DNA of 33,297 nucleotides. It comes from an uncultured Robiginitomaculum sp. Its GTDB lineage: Bacteria; Pseudomonadota; Alphaproteobacteria; Caulobacterales; Maricaulaceae. The notes below the pieces were generated by a model. That model worked only from the letters and a program-made list of their open reading frames with translations. It was not told the DNA's origin and ran no database searches. A program made the position numbers and the translations under genes. Of the stretch, positions 8,988-15,690 are shown piece after piece. The stretch lies in NCBI GenBank assembly GCA_938010385.1, contig CALLVD010000059.1, positions 1 to 33,297 on the forward strand. Direction: 5' to 3'. Every line of letters begins with the position of its first letter. The first letter of the stretch is position 1.

Positions 8988-10012
8988 TATGCTTTCCCCC
9001 GAACCCGATTAATAACCGCATGGACGTCTTCTATAGACACATCCGGCGAAACGCCATGACCCAAATTAAAGATATGCGGGCCACCCGAGGCATCTTCCAA
9101 GACGCGCTCAACACCGGCCATCATTGCGTCTGAGCCCATACGCAAAAGCAGCGGATCTAAATTTCCCTGCAGGCACATGCCCTCCGGCACGTATTGGCGC
9201 ATAGTCTTAATTGAGGTATCAGTCCCGACCGCCATGGCGCTGATGCCGGTGCCGTGAGCATAAGTCACGGCGTTAAAGCCGGCGCCGCGCGGAAAGCCGA
9301 TAATCGGGCACGTAATCCCGGCCGCGCGAATGCGATCAATAATTCGCTTGGTCGGCCGAATGACGTAATGCTCAAACTGATAAGGCGAGAGCCCTTCCGC
9401 CCAGCTTTCAAATATTTTCAGGACATGCGCCCCCGCATTAGCTTGGCGAACCAAATAGTCTGCGCTCGCATCAGCTAATATGCTGAGCAGCTTTTCCATG
9501 GCTTGCGGATTGGCATAAGCAAATCTTTTCGCTGTTTCCTTACTCGGCGTGCCGCGGCCCTCAATCATATAGGTCGCCACAGTCCACGGACCGCCGGCAA
9601 AACCGATAAGCGTGGTATGGTCGGGCAGGGCCTCTGCCACGCGCGATACGGTTTCATAAATATTGCTGAGCCGATCTGCGCATCCCTCTAACGTCAGCGC
9701 GTTCACATCGCCCGGCGTCATCGGATCCAATATCGGTCCGACGCCTTTTTCAAACGTGACCTTACGGCCCAGCGCGCCGGGAATAAGCAGAATGTCAGCA
9801 AACAAAATAGCGCCGTCCATATCATAACGGCGAATAGGCTGAAGCGTTGCTTCTGCAGCCATATCCGGCCGCATACAAAAATCGATAAAATTCTCAGCTT
9901 TGGCCCGAAGCTCTAAATATTCCGGCAAATGCCGTCCTGCCTGTCGCATCATCCATATAGGCGGATAATCGGTTTTTAAACCTTGCAAAGCGTTGAGTAA
10001 TGGCCGGGTCAA
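8987..10012 (-). CDS. hemE: Uroporphyrinogen decarboxylase HemE
   Basis: HemE decarboxylates the four acetate side chains of uroporphyrinogen III to give coproporphyrinogen III. The signature PPIWMMRQAGRHLPEY is at residues 16-31, and GFAGGPWTVATYM and NLGHGV near the C-terminus are typical. The length of 341 aa is normal. The start is TTG at 10012: a stop codon lies two codons upstream, and AAGGA sits a few bases before the TTG. The upstream side is the putative oriC, as in Caulobacter and Rickettsia, where hemE borders the origin and its promoter region overlaps it. Confidence 0.97.
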   Translation of the reverse strand: MTRPLLNALQGLKTDYPPIWMMRQAGRHLPEYLELRAKAENFIDFCMRPDMAAEATLQPIRRYDMDGAILFADILLIPGALGRKVTFEKGVGPILDPMTPGDVNALTLEGCADRLSNIYETVSRVAEALPDHTTLIGFAGGPWTVATYMIEGRGTPSKETAKRFAYANPQAMEKLLSILADASADYLVRQANAGAHVLKIFESWAEGLSPYQFEHYVIRPTKRIIDRIRAAGITCPIIGFPRGAGFNAVTYAHGTGISAMAVGTDTSIKTMRQYVPEGMCLQGNLDPLLLRMGSDAMMAGVERVLEDASGGPHIFNLGHGVSPDVSIEDVHAVINRVRGKA

Positions 10013-10052
10013 ATCTTATCCTTGTGAGCGATGGCTGCGGGCGTGTTTCCTC

Positions 10053-10068
10053 ATATTATATATATATA
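10053..10068. other. AT-only tract, candidate DNA unwinding element
   Basis: Sixteen consecutive A/T bases, mostly alternating TATATA, in an otherwise GC-rich window and at the hemE edge of the putative origin. Origins commonly melt at such tracts. It could equally contribute a -10 element for hemE, whose start lies about 40 bp away. Confidence 0.5.
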
Positions 10069-10129
10069 GGAAGTGGAAGTAGTAGAGCCTGTGACTTTGT
10101 GCGCAAGTTCTAGCGCCGGTTAACTTATC

Positions 10130-10144
10130 TTAAATAAGGCTTAA
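10130..10144. promoter_or_regulatory. Perfect CtrA-type binding site in the putative origin
   Basis: TTAA-ATAAGGC-TTAA matches the full TTAA-N7-TTAA consensus of the alphaproteobacterial cell-cycle regulator CtrA. A further TTAA at 10120-10123 precedes it with 6-bp spacing, giving three phased TTAA half-sites. In Caulobacter, CtrA bound at such sites represses initiation. The ctrA gene itself is not in this window. Confidence 0.6.
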
Positions 10145-10246
10145 AGTACCCACTTGTTCCGATACCCGGTTTTCTTATGCGCCGGCCAAGACTATCGGGA
10201 TAAGGCCGGTTATAACCATAAACTCAGGCCTTCAGTTTGTATAAGC

Positions 10247-10290
10247 CCGGGGATAAAAGAGGGACAAAAATCTGTCCCCAAAATCCCCGG
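10247..10290. repeat. Nested inverted repeat in the putative origin
   Basis: The outer arms CCGGGGAT (10247-10254) and ATCCCCGG (10283-10290) are perfect 8-bp complements. Inside them GGGACA (10261-10266) and TGTCCC (10273-10278) form a second perfect 6-bp stem with a 6-nt loop. The two-level hairpin is followed by neither a U-tract nor a coding end, so a transcription terminator is unlikely. Confidence 0.6.
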
Positions 10291-10291
10291 C

Positions 10292-10313
10292 GTTCACATA
10301 TGAAGCTGTGAAC
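10292..10313. repeat. Inverted repeat GTTCACA-N8-TGTGAAC
   Basis: Perfect 7-bp arms separated by 8 bp. The half-site GTGAAC recurs at 10412-10417, just before ppsR. It may be an operator or an atypical initiator site. The word TGTGCGTAA immediately after it (10314-10322) is one mismatch from a reverse-strand DnaA box. Confidence 0.5.
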
Positions 10314-10370
10314 TGTGCGTAAATAAAAGGTTAACGCCGTCTTTATGCCTGTTACCGGCTGTAAACGGTC

Positions 10371-10386
10371 AATTGCGTAATTGCGT
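10371..10386 (+). repeat. Tandem 8-bp repeat AATTGCGT x2
   Basis: Two perfect adjacent copies (10371-10378 and 10379-10386) near the ppsR side of the putative origin. Short phased repeats are common in origins, but nothing identifies a binding protein here. Confidence 0.4.
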
Positions 10387-10435
10387 GTGCATGGTTGTGC
10401 GTCTAATTAGAGTGAACATACATTGAAAGTTATCT

Positions 10436-11266
10436 GTGATTACGCCGCGTAAAGCCTCTATCTATTTCCATGTTCATCTTGTCTCCGATTCCACCGGCGA
10501 GACATTGGTGAACGTTATGAAAGCCTCTTGCGCGCAATATGCCCACGCGACCGCGTTGGAACATTTGCATGCCTTGGTGCGCAGCGAAGCGCAAATGGAG
10601 CGCGTGCTGGAACATATAGAAAGCCGGCCCGGCATTGTTCTTTATACTATCGTCAATTCAGATCGCCGCCGCATGCTGGAACAAAGATGCGCGGAGCTGA
10701 ATTTGCAGGCCGTATCTATCTTAGATCCGACATTGGCAACGCTGGGGCGTTATCTCGGCGCGCCGATGAGCAGCGAGGTTGGCGCTCAGCGTAATCTGGA
10801 CGCGGAATACTATAACCGTATTGAGGCGCTGGATTATGCCATGGCCCATGATGACGGACAGAATATTGCCGGGCTGGAAGATGCCGACATTATTTTGTTG
10901 GGCGTTTCGCGCACATCCAAAACGCCGACCTGTATTTATCTGGCTAATCGGGGTATCAAGGCCGGAAACATTCCGCTGGTTCCCAATGTTGAGCTTCCGG
11001 CCGTTGTTCCGGCCTATAAGAAGCCGATGATTATCGGCCTGATTGCCAAGCCGGAGCGCATTGCCGAAATCCGGGAGGCCAGGCTTTCCAGCCTGTCAGC
11101 AAAAAATAGTGACGCCTATGCCAATCAAGCCAATGTGGAGGCAGAAATGCTCAAATCGCGCCGCTTATTTGCGCGTCACAAATGGCCGACTGTTGATATT
11201 ACGCGCCGCTCTATTGAAGAAACGGCCGCCCGCATTTTAAATCTTTATCAGGACAGAAACCCGTAA
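10436..11266 (+). CDS. ppsR: Pyruvate, phosphate dikinase regulatory protein (DUF299 bifunctional kinase/pyrophosphorylase)
   Basis: The family phosphorylates with ADP, and dephosphorylates by phosphorolysis, a threonine in pyruvate phosphate dikinase or PEP synthetase, switching gluconeogenic flux. The N-terminal HLVSDSTGETL and the P-loop-like GVSRTSKTP (about residues 155-163) are diagnostic. The length of 276 aa is normal. The gene is the 'RP001' gene that borders oriC in Rickettsia and Caulobacter. The start is GTG at 10436, since an in-frame TGA lies at 10424 and no ATG intervenes; the ribosome binding site is weak. The stop overlaps the maf start (TAATG). Whether the target is PpdK or PpsA cannot be told. 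Confidence 0.93.
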   Translation: MITPRKASIYFHVHLVSDSTGETLVNVMKASCAQYAHATALEHLHALVRSEAQMERVLEHIESRPGIVLYTIVNSDRRRMLEQRCAELNLQAVSILDPTLATLGRYLGAPMSSEVGAQRNLDAEYYNRIEALDYAMAHDDGQNIAGLEDADIILLGVSRTSKTPTCIYLANRGIKAGNIPLVPNVELPAVVPAYKKPMIIGLIAKPERIAEIREARLSSLSAKNSDAYANQANVEAEMLKSRRLFARHKWPTVDITRRSIEETAARILNLYQDRNP

Positions 11267-11862
11267 TGGCTTATCCGATTATATTGGCATCCGGCAGCGC
11301 CATACGCCGGCAAATTCTTGACGGCGCAGGCCTTGATTACGAGGTCATCGTTAAACCGGTGGATGAAGCCGCCATTAAGGCCGGCATGTTGGCCGAAGGA
11401 GCAAAGCCGCGCGACATTGCCGATGCGCTCGCCGAGGTTAAATCGGTGCGGGTCAGCCGGCAAACGCCCGGACTTGTTATCGGCGCGGATCAAATCATGG
11501 AAATGGACGGGCAGATTTTTGACAAGCCAAAAGACTTGGATGAAGCGCGCGCCCGGCTTTGGGATATGCGCGGTAAAACGCATAAACTTATCGGGGCCGT
11601 AGTGATTTGCGAAAACGGCGCGCCGGTCTGGCGCCATGCAAGCAAAACGGTGTTGACGGTTCGTGAGTTTTCAAAAGACTTTCTGGACGATTACATGGCC
11701 GCGGAAGGCGAGGGCCTCTTATCCTCTGTCGGCGCGTATAAATTTGAAGGGCGCGGCGCGCAGCTTTTCTCTCATGTCGAAGGAGATTTCTTTTCTATCC
11801 TCGGCCTGTCTTTATTGCCCGTTCTGGATTATTTGCGCGTGCGCGGAGCGATTCAGTCGTGA
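11266..11862 (+). CDS. maf: Maf/YceF family nucleotide pyrophosphatase
   Basis: Maf proteins hydrolyse non-canonical or modified nucleoside triphosphates to monophosphates. The N-terminal motif ILASGSAIRRQIL corresponds to the family SxSxRR signature. IGADQIM takes the place of the usual GADT segment, FDKPKDLDEAR follows, and the C-terminal GAYKFEGRGAQLF is conserved. The length of 198 aa is normal. It overlaps ppsR by one base and aroE by four, in a compact ori-proximal operon with aroE, coaE and dnaQ. The subfamily (septum-linked dTTP/UTP or YceF-type) cannot be fixed by eye. Confidence 0.9.
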   Translation: MAYPIILASGSAIRRQILDGAGLDYEVIVKPVDEAAIKAGMLAEGAKPRDIADALAEVKSVRVSRQTPGLVIGADQIMEMDGQIFDKPKDLDEARARLWDMRGKTHKLIGAVVICENGAPVWRHASKTVLTVREFSKDFLDDYMAAEGEGLLSSVGAYKFEGRGAQLFSHVEGDFFSILGLSLLPVLDYLRVRGAIQS

Positions 11863-12707
11863 GCGCGCCTATCGCTAAAATCGCCGGCGTCACCGGCTGG
11901 CCGATCCATCAATCGCTCTCGCCCATGCTGCATACATTTTGGCTTAAAGCGGCGGGCATTCAGGGCGCTTACATCCCGTTTGCTGTGCGGCCTGATGATG
12001 CGCTGCATGCGTTTGAAAGCCTAAAGCGCACAAGCCTGGCCGGGGTCAATGTCACGGCGCCCTTAAAACGCATTGCGTGGGAGGCCGCTGACGCCTTGAC
12101 CGGGGATGCAGAAAAGCTCGGCGTGTCGAACTGTCTTTATGTCAGAGACGGGAAGCTTATCGGGCATAATACTGACATGGAAGGCTTTGCGGCTCCGCTT
12201 CTGGCCAAGACGCCGTATAAAACATTGTCAAAACGGCCGGCCGTTTTAATCGGGGCGGGCGGCGCGTCGCGAGCCGTCATCGGCGCGCTGCTGGCGCTGG
12301 GCATTCCTGAAATCCGTATCGTGAACCGCACAGATGAGACAGCCCAAAATCTGGTCAAAGCCATCGATATTCCAAGCCTGTATGCCCTGCCATGGGCGCA
12401 GCGCAGCGACGCGCTGAAAAATGCCGGCTTGATTATTAATGCCACATCTGCCGGGATGAAAGGCAAGCCGCTGCTTGATATATCTTTGGACACAGCAGAC
12501 GATGACGCTTGGGTTTATGATCTGGTTTACAACCCGATTCAGACTAAACTGCTGACAGACGCCAAAGCGCGCGGCCTCAGCACAATCGGCGGACTGGATA
12601 TGCTCATCGCGCAAGCCCAGCCGAGTTTTAAAGCGTTTTTCGGTGTGAACCCGCCGGCCGAGGCTGACCCAAGCCCGCTTTTAATCAAGCATTTGACCGG
12701 GCAATGA
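11859..12707 (+). CDS. aroE: Shikimate dehydrogenase AroE
   Basis: AroE reduces 3-dehydroshikimate with NADPH, the fourth step of the shikimate pathway. Visible motifs are the shikimate-binding SLSPMLH, NVTAPLK with the catalytic lysine, NTDMEGF, the nucleotide motif GAGGASRA with NRT downstream, NATSAGM, and the C-terminal GGLDMLIAQA. The length of 282 aa is normal. The GTG start at 11859 overlaps the maf stop (GTGA), and the end overlaps coaE by four bases (ATGA), so translation is probably coupled. Confidence 0.96.
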   Translation: MSAPIAKIAGVTGWPIHQSLSPMLHTFWLKAAGIQGAYIPFAVRPDDALHAFESLKRTSLAGVNVTAPLKRIAWEAADALTGDAEKLGVSNCLYVRDGKLIGHNTDMEGFAAPLLAKTPYKTLSKRPAVLIGAGGASRAVIGALLALGIPEIRIVNRTDETAQNLVKAIDIPSLYALPWAQRSDALKNAGLIINATSAGMKGKPLLDISLDTADDDAWVYDLVYNPIQTKLLTDAKARGLSTIGGLDMLIAQAQPSFKAFFGVNPPAEADPSPLLIKHLTGQ

Positions 12708-13297
12708 TTATTGCGGGGCTGACAGGCTCAATCGGCATGGGCAAAACCACGGCGGCAGCCATGTTTAAAGACGCCGGCGCGGCCGTGTTTGACGCCGATG
12801 CGGCCGTTCATGCCCTTTATGCCAAAGGCGGGGCCGCGGTGCCCATTGTCCGCGCCGGCTTGCCGGAAGCGATAACCGGCGGCGCTGTGGACAGGGCGAA
12901 AGTGTCGGCTATAATCCGCGAAGACCCGCTGCAACTGACTGTGCTGGAAAGCTTTGTGCATCCCTTGGTCGATGCCATGCGCCAAGACGCGCTGAAGGCC
13001 GCGCGGGCGCAGGGTAAAAAAGTCTTTATCTTTGATATGCCCATACTGTTTGAAACCGGTGGCGAGAAAGACGTGGACGTTGTCATCGTCGTCACCGCGC
13101 CGGCCGATGTGCAGCGCGCGCGGGTTCTGGCCCGGCCCGGCATGACGGAAGAAAAACTTGCCTTTATCCTGTCCAAACAAATGCCGGACGCGCAAAAACG
13201 CAAGCGCGCAGATTATGTGATTAACTCCGGCAAAGGGTTGGATTATGCCCGCGAACAGGTGCAGACTGTTATGAAAGAGCTGGAGAGCAGAGCCTAA
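12704..13297 (+). CDS. coaE: Dephospho-CoA kinase CoaE
   Basis: CoaE phosphorylates the 3'-hydroxyl of dephospho-CoA, the last step of coenzyme A synthesis. The P-loop GSIGMGKT is at residues 8-15, DADAAVH follows in the position of the substrate-binding D-x-D segment, and IFDMPILFETGGEKDVDVVIVV is recognisable in pieces (DMPILFE, DVDVVIVV). The length of 197 aa is normal. The ATG overlaps the aroE stop. The order aroE-coaE-dnaQ is widespread in Alphaproteobacteria. Confidence 0.96.
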   Translation: MIIAGLTGSIGMGKTTAAAMFKDAGAAVFDADAAVHALYAKGGAAVPIVRAGLPEAITGGAVDRAKVSAIIREDPLQLTVLESFVHPLVDAMRQDALKAARAQGKKVFIFDMPILFETGGEKDVDVVIVVTAPADVQRARVLARPGMTEEKLAFILSKQMPDAQKRKRADYVINSGKGLDYAREQVQTVMKELESRA

Positions 13298-13316
13298 AGA
13301 CGCAAAGGGGAGCAAA

Positions 13317-14018
13317 ATGGACGGCCACCGCGAAATTGTTTTTGATACGGAAACGACAGGCTTTGACGCTTGGGGCGATGACCGCATTACCGAAGTTGGC
13401 GCGATTGAGCTGATTGATCTGCTTCCGACCGGCCGCAGCTTTCATACTTATTGCCATCCCGACCGCGATATCAGCGAGAAAGTCACGCAGATCACCGGCA
13501 TCACCATTGAAATGCTGGAGCGTGAAAAGGCGCCGCGTTTCCCCGAAATTGCGCAAAAGTTTTTAGACTTTATCGGCGACAGCCCGCTCATCGCCCATAA
13601 CGCCGATTTTGACCGTAACTTTATTAATGCGGAAATGGAGCGCGCCGGCTTTGATCGCCTGCCGCAAAAACGCTTTATTGATACGCTGAAAATTGCGCGC
13701 GAAAAATTTCCGGGCTCGCCGGCCTCATTGGACGCTTTGTGTAAACGGTTTGGTATTTCGCTGGCCGGCCGGGTTAATCACGGCGCGGTCATCGACAGTG
13801 AATTATTGGCTGATGTCTATCTTGAGCTGAAAGGCGGCCGCGCTCACAAGCTCGACTTTGGCGGCGGCGCGGCTAATTCCGTAATGGCGTCTGCGCGCGA
13901 AAAAGCAGCGCAGCGTCCGGCGCCGCTCACGCCGCGGCTGAGCCAAGCTGAGATTGAGGCGCACGCGGCTTTTATTGAAAGCCTTGGTGACAAAGCCATT
14001 TGGGCCAAAATAAGCTGA
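13317..14018 (+). CDS. dnaQ: DNA polymerase III epsilon subunit (3'-5' proofreading exonuclease)
   Basis: DnaQ is the proofreading subunit of the replicative polymerase. The DEDDh exonuclease motifs are intact: Exo I DTETTG (D10, E12), Exo II HNADFD, and Exo III H-G-A-V-I-D with the histidine of the DEDDh class. The length of 233 aa is typical. An AGGGGAGC segment precedes the ATG. It follows coaE by 19 bp in the same operon. Confidence 0.95.
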   Translation: MDGHREIVFDTETTGFDAWGDDRITEVGAIELIDLLPTGRSFHTYCHPDRDISEKVTQITGITIEMLEREKAPRFPEIAQKFLDFIGDSPLIAHNADFDRNFINAEMERAGFDRLPQKRFIDTLKIAREKFPGSPASLDALCKRFGISLAGRVNHGAVIDSELLADVYLELKGGRAHKLDFGGGAANSVMASAREKAAQRPAPLTPRLSQAEIEAHAAFIESLGDKAIWAKIS

Positions 14019-14025
14019 GCCCGCC

Positions 14026-14220
14026 ATGATATTTTGGTTTGTCATATTCCTGATCGCCGTGGCCTGTTTCAAATTTTATAATGACGTCACCAATGCGCGG
14101 ATTGCGCGCGAGCGAAAGCTCAACGCGATCAAGGCGCGATTGAAAGAAAAAGAGCGTGAGGCGAGGCAGGTTAAACGCGACGGCACCGCTTTGCCCAAAC
14201 CGCGCCGCCGCCGCCGGTAG
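14026..14220 (+). CDS. Small membrane protein with basic C-terminus (unrecognised)
   Basis: A 64-aa reading frame begins 7 bp after dnaQ. Residues 1-17 form one strongly hydrophobic helix (FWFVIFLIAVACF), followed by a highly charged helical stretch rich in Lys, Arg and Glu and a C-terminus ending in five arginines. The start close behind dnaQ and the membrane-helix-plus-coil design support a real gene. I do not recognise a family. It ends just before the secB terminator on the opposite strand. Confidence 0.6.
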   Translation: MIFWFVIFLIAVACFKFYNDVTNARIARERKLNAIKARLKEKEREARQVKRDGTALPKPRRRRR

Positions 14221-14229
14221 TCCAATATG

Positions 14230-14261
14230 AAAAAACCCCGCGCCGAAGATACGGTACGGGG
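14230..14261 (-). terminator. Intrinsic terminator of secB
   Basis: On the minus strand CCCCG-TA-CCG, a six-base loop, then CGG-CG-CGGGG form an interrupted hairpin followed directly by TTTTTT. It lies 26 bp past the secB stop. The plus-strand reading lacks a U-tract, so the terminator is directional and protects the small membrane protein gene and dnaQ from antisense transcription. Confidence 0.8.
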
Positions 14262-14286
14262 CTAAATATTAAGATTAGACCGCGGC

Positions 14287-14823
14287 TTAATTGACCGCTT
14301 GGCTTCCGCCGTTTTGCTGGCGATAGAGCGCGGCGAAATCGAGCGGCTCGAGCAGGAGCGGCGGGAAGCCGCCGTCTTGGGTCATGTCGGCAATAATCTT
14401 GCGCGCAAACGGGAAGAGTATGCGCGGGCACTCAATCAGAATAAGCGCTTGAATCTGGTCAGCCGGTACATTGGCAAAGGCGAACAGGCCGGAATATTCC
14501 AGCTCGCAAATAAAGGCGACCGCATCGCCGCGCTGAGCGCGGGCCGAGACCATAATGGTGACTTCGGCCGTATTGTCGTCCATCGGCGTGCCTTTAACCT
14601 CGACGTTTAAATCGATGGCCGGCGCGTCCTGACCCGAGCGCAGGCTGTCCGGCGCGTTCGGGTTTTCAAAGCTGGCGTCTTTTGTGTATTGCGCCAAAAT
14701 TTGCAGAAGCGGGCCTTCCGCCGGGGCTGCATCACCGGCCGGCGTACCGGCGGCATCGGGAATATTGATGCTCTCTGCAGTTTCTTCTTTTTTCTTAGCG
14801 TCTTTTTTAGGTTTTCTGGCCAT
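14287..14823 (-). CDS. secB: Protein-export chaperone SecB
   Basis: SecB is the tetrameric chaperone that keeps preproteins unfolded for SecA. The conserved core is seen: DLNVEVKG, CELEYSGLFAF, CPRILFPFARKIIADMTQ and DGGFPPLLLEPLDF. The frame stays open to 14865, but ATG 14823 gives the natural start, MARKPKK, with GGGA just upstream. From there the protein is 178 aa, longer than E. coli SecB (155), because of an N-terminal charged and Ala/Pro-rich extension of about 35 residues. It is transcribed opposite to timA and ends at its own terminator. Confidence 0.95.
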   Translation of the reverse strand: MARKPKKDAKKKEETAESINIPDAAGTPAGDAAPAEGPLLQILAQYTKDASFENPNAPDSLRSGQDAPAIDLNVEVKGTPMDDNTAEVTIMVSARAQRGDAVAFICELEYSGLFAFANVPADQIQALILIECPRILFPFARKIIADMTQDGGFPPLLLEPLDFAALYRQQNGGSQAVN

Positions 14824-15013
14824 TTTAAATCCCGTCCCAATGGTTAGATAATCTGTCTGCATCACTGCAAAACTGTGAATGTGGCGCTAACATGGGATGG
14901 CCGGCCTTGCAATACAATGACAGCCGCGCCATTAACTGCCATAAATGTAAGTTCGCCTGAACATTGCGGCCCGCCGGCGCGTAATAAGGGTGAAAAGAAG
15001 GTCGGAAGATACA

Positions 15014-15688
15014 ATGCTCGAAGTTATTATCTATTTTGTCATGGCAGCGATTGTTTGCACCATGCTCTACATGGTTTTGGGAAAACAGGTCGGTGAGCCG
15101 CCGGAAACTCCGCTGACCGGAGCCGAGCCCGCGCAGCGCGATATCGAGCAGGAAATGCGCGACGTGCGCCGGTCGCGCCATTTTGAAGGCGACGCCGGCG
15201 AAGGCCTGCGCGCGATAGCTGACGCGGACGCCGGGTTTGATCCGGACGAGTTTATCGACAATGCCAAAGCCGCCTATGCCATGATCTTGGAAGCGTATGC
15301 CGAGGGCGATAAAGAGACGCTGGAAATGCTGCTCGCGCCGGATATGTATGCCGCCTATGTCGAGGCGATTGACGGCCGCGACGCGCAGGGCCTCAGCCAG
15401 ACTACGGATTTGGCCCGCATTATTCGCGCCAATTATATCTCCGCCGATTTGACCGGCAAAACCGCCTCTATCACTGTTGAATATGAAGCCGAGATTGCTT
15501 CGGCCTTAACGGATAAAGACGGAACGGTTGTGCAGGGCGATTTAGATCGCCTGGCGAAAGTGACCGAGCTTTGGAGCTATAGCCGAACGGCCGGCGGCGC
15601 AACGCCGAACTGGCTGCTGACCGGCGTCGAAGAGGCCGGCGAAGATACGCTCGGTTCTGCCCCTGATTTCAAATCCGACGCCGACTGA
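15014..15688 (+). CDS. timA: Tim44-like membrane-associated protein (TimA)
   Basis: This is an alphaproteobacterial relative of the mitochondrial import component Tim44. It has a single N-terminal membrane helix (LEVIIYFVMAAIVCTMLYMV), a charged linker, then the Tim44-like domain beginning about FDPDEFIDNAKAAYAMILEA and running to the C-terminus. The length is 224 aa from ATG 15014, which has GGAAGA upstream; an earlier in-frame ATG at 14990 lacks this context. The position opposite secB and upstream of mltA and smr is the usual alphaproteobacterial neighbourhood. The exact bacterial function is not established. Confidence 0.88.
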   Translation: MLEVIIYFVMAAIVCTMLYMVLGKQVGEPPETPLTGAEPAQRDIEQEMRDVRRSRHFEGDAGEGLRAIADADAGFDPDEFIDNAKAAYAMILEAYAEGDKETLEMLLAPDMYAAYVEAIDGRDAQGLSQTTDLARIIRANYISADLTGKTASITVEYEAEIASALTDKDGTVVQGDLDRLAKVTELWSYSRTAGGATPNWLLTGVEEAGEDTLGSAPDFKSDAD

Positions 15689-15690
15689 TT

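Larger units (their letters stand above)
10013..10435. other. oriC: Putative chromosomal replication origin oriC
   Basis: This is the only gene-free stretch over 300 bp in the window (423 bp). It lies between hemE and the RP001/ppsR gene, which flank oriC in Caulobacter and Rickettsia. Adjacent genes on both sides are transcribed away from it. Inside are a 16-bp AT-only tract (10053-10068), a perfect TTAA-N7-TTAA CtrA-type site, a near match, a 10-bp palindrome GGTTATAACC (10208-10217), nested inverted repeats and imperfect DnaA-box-like words. No perfect TTATNCACA was found on either strand, so the DnaA sites would have to be divergent. parABS lies 5-9 kb away, as expected. Confidence 0.85.
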
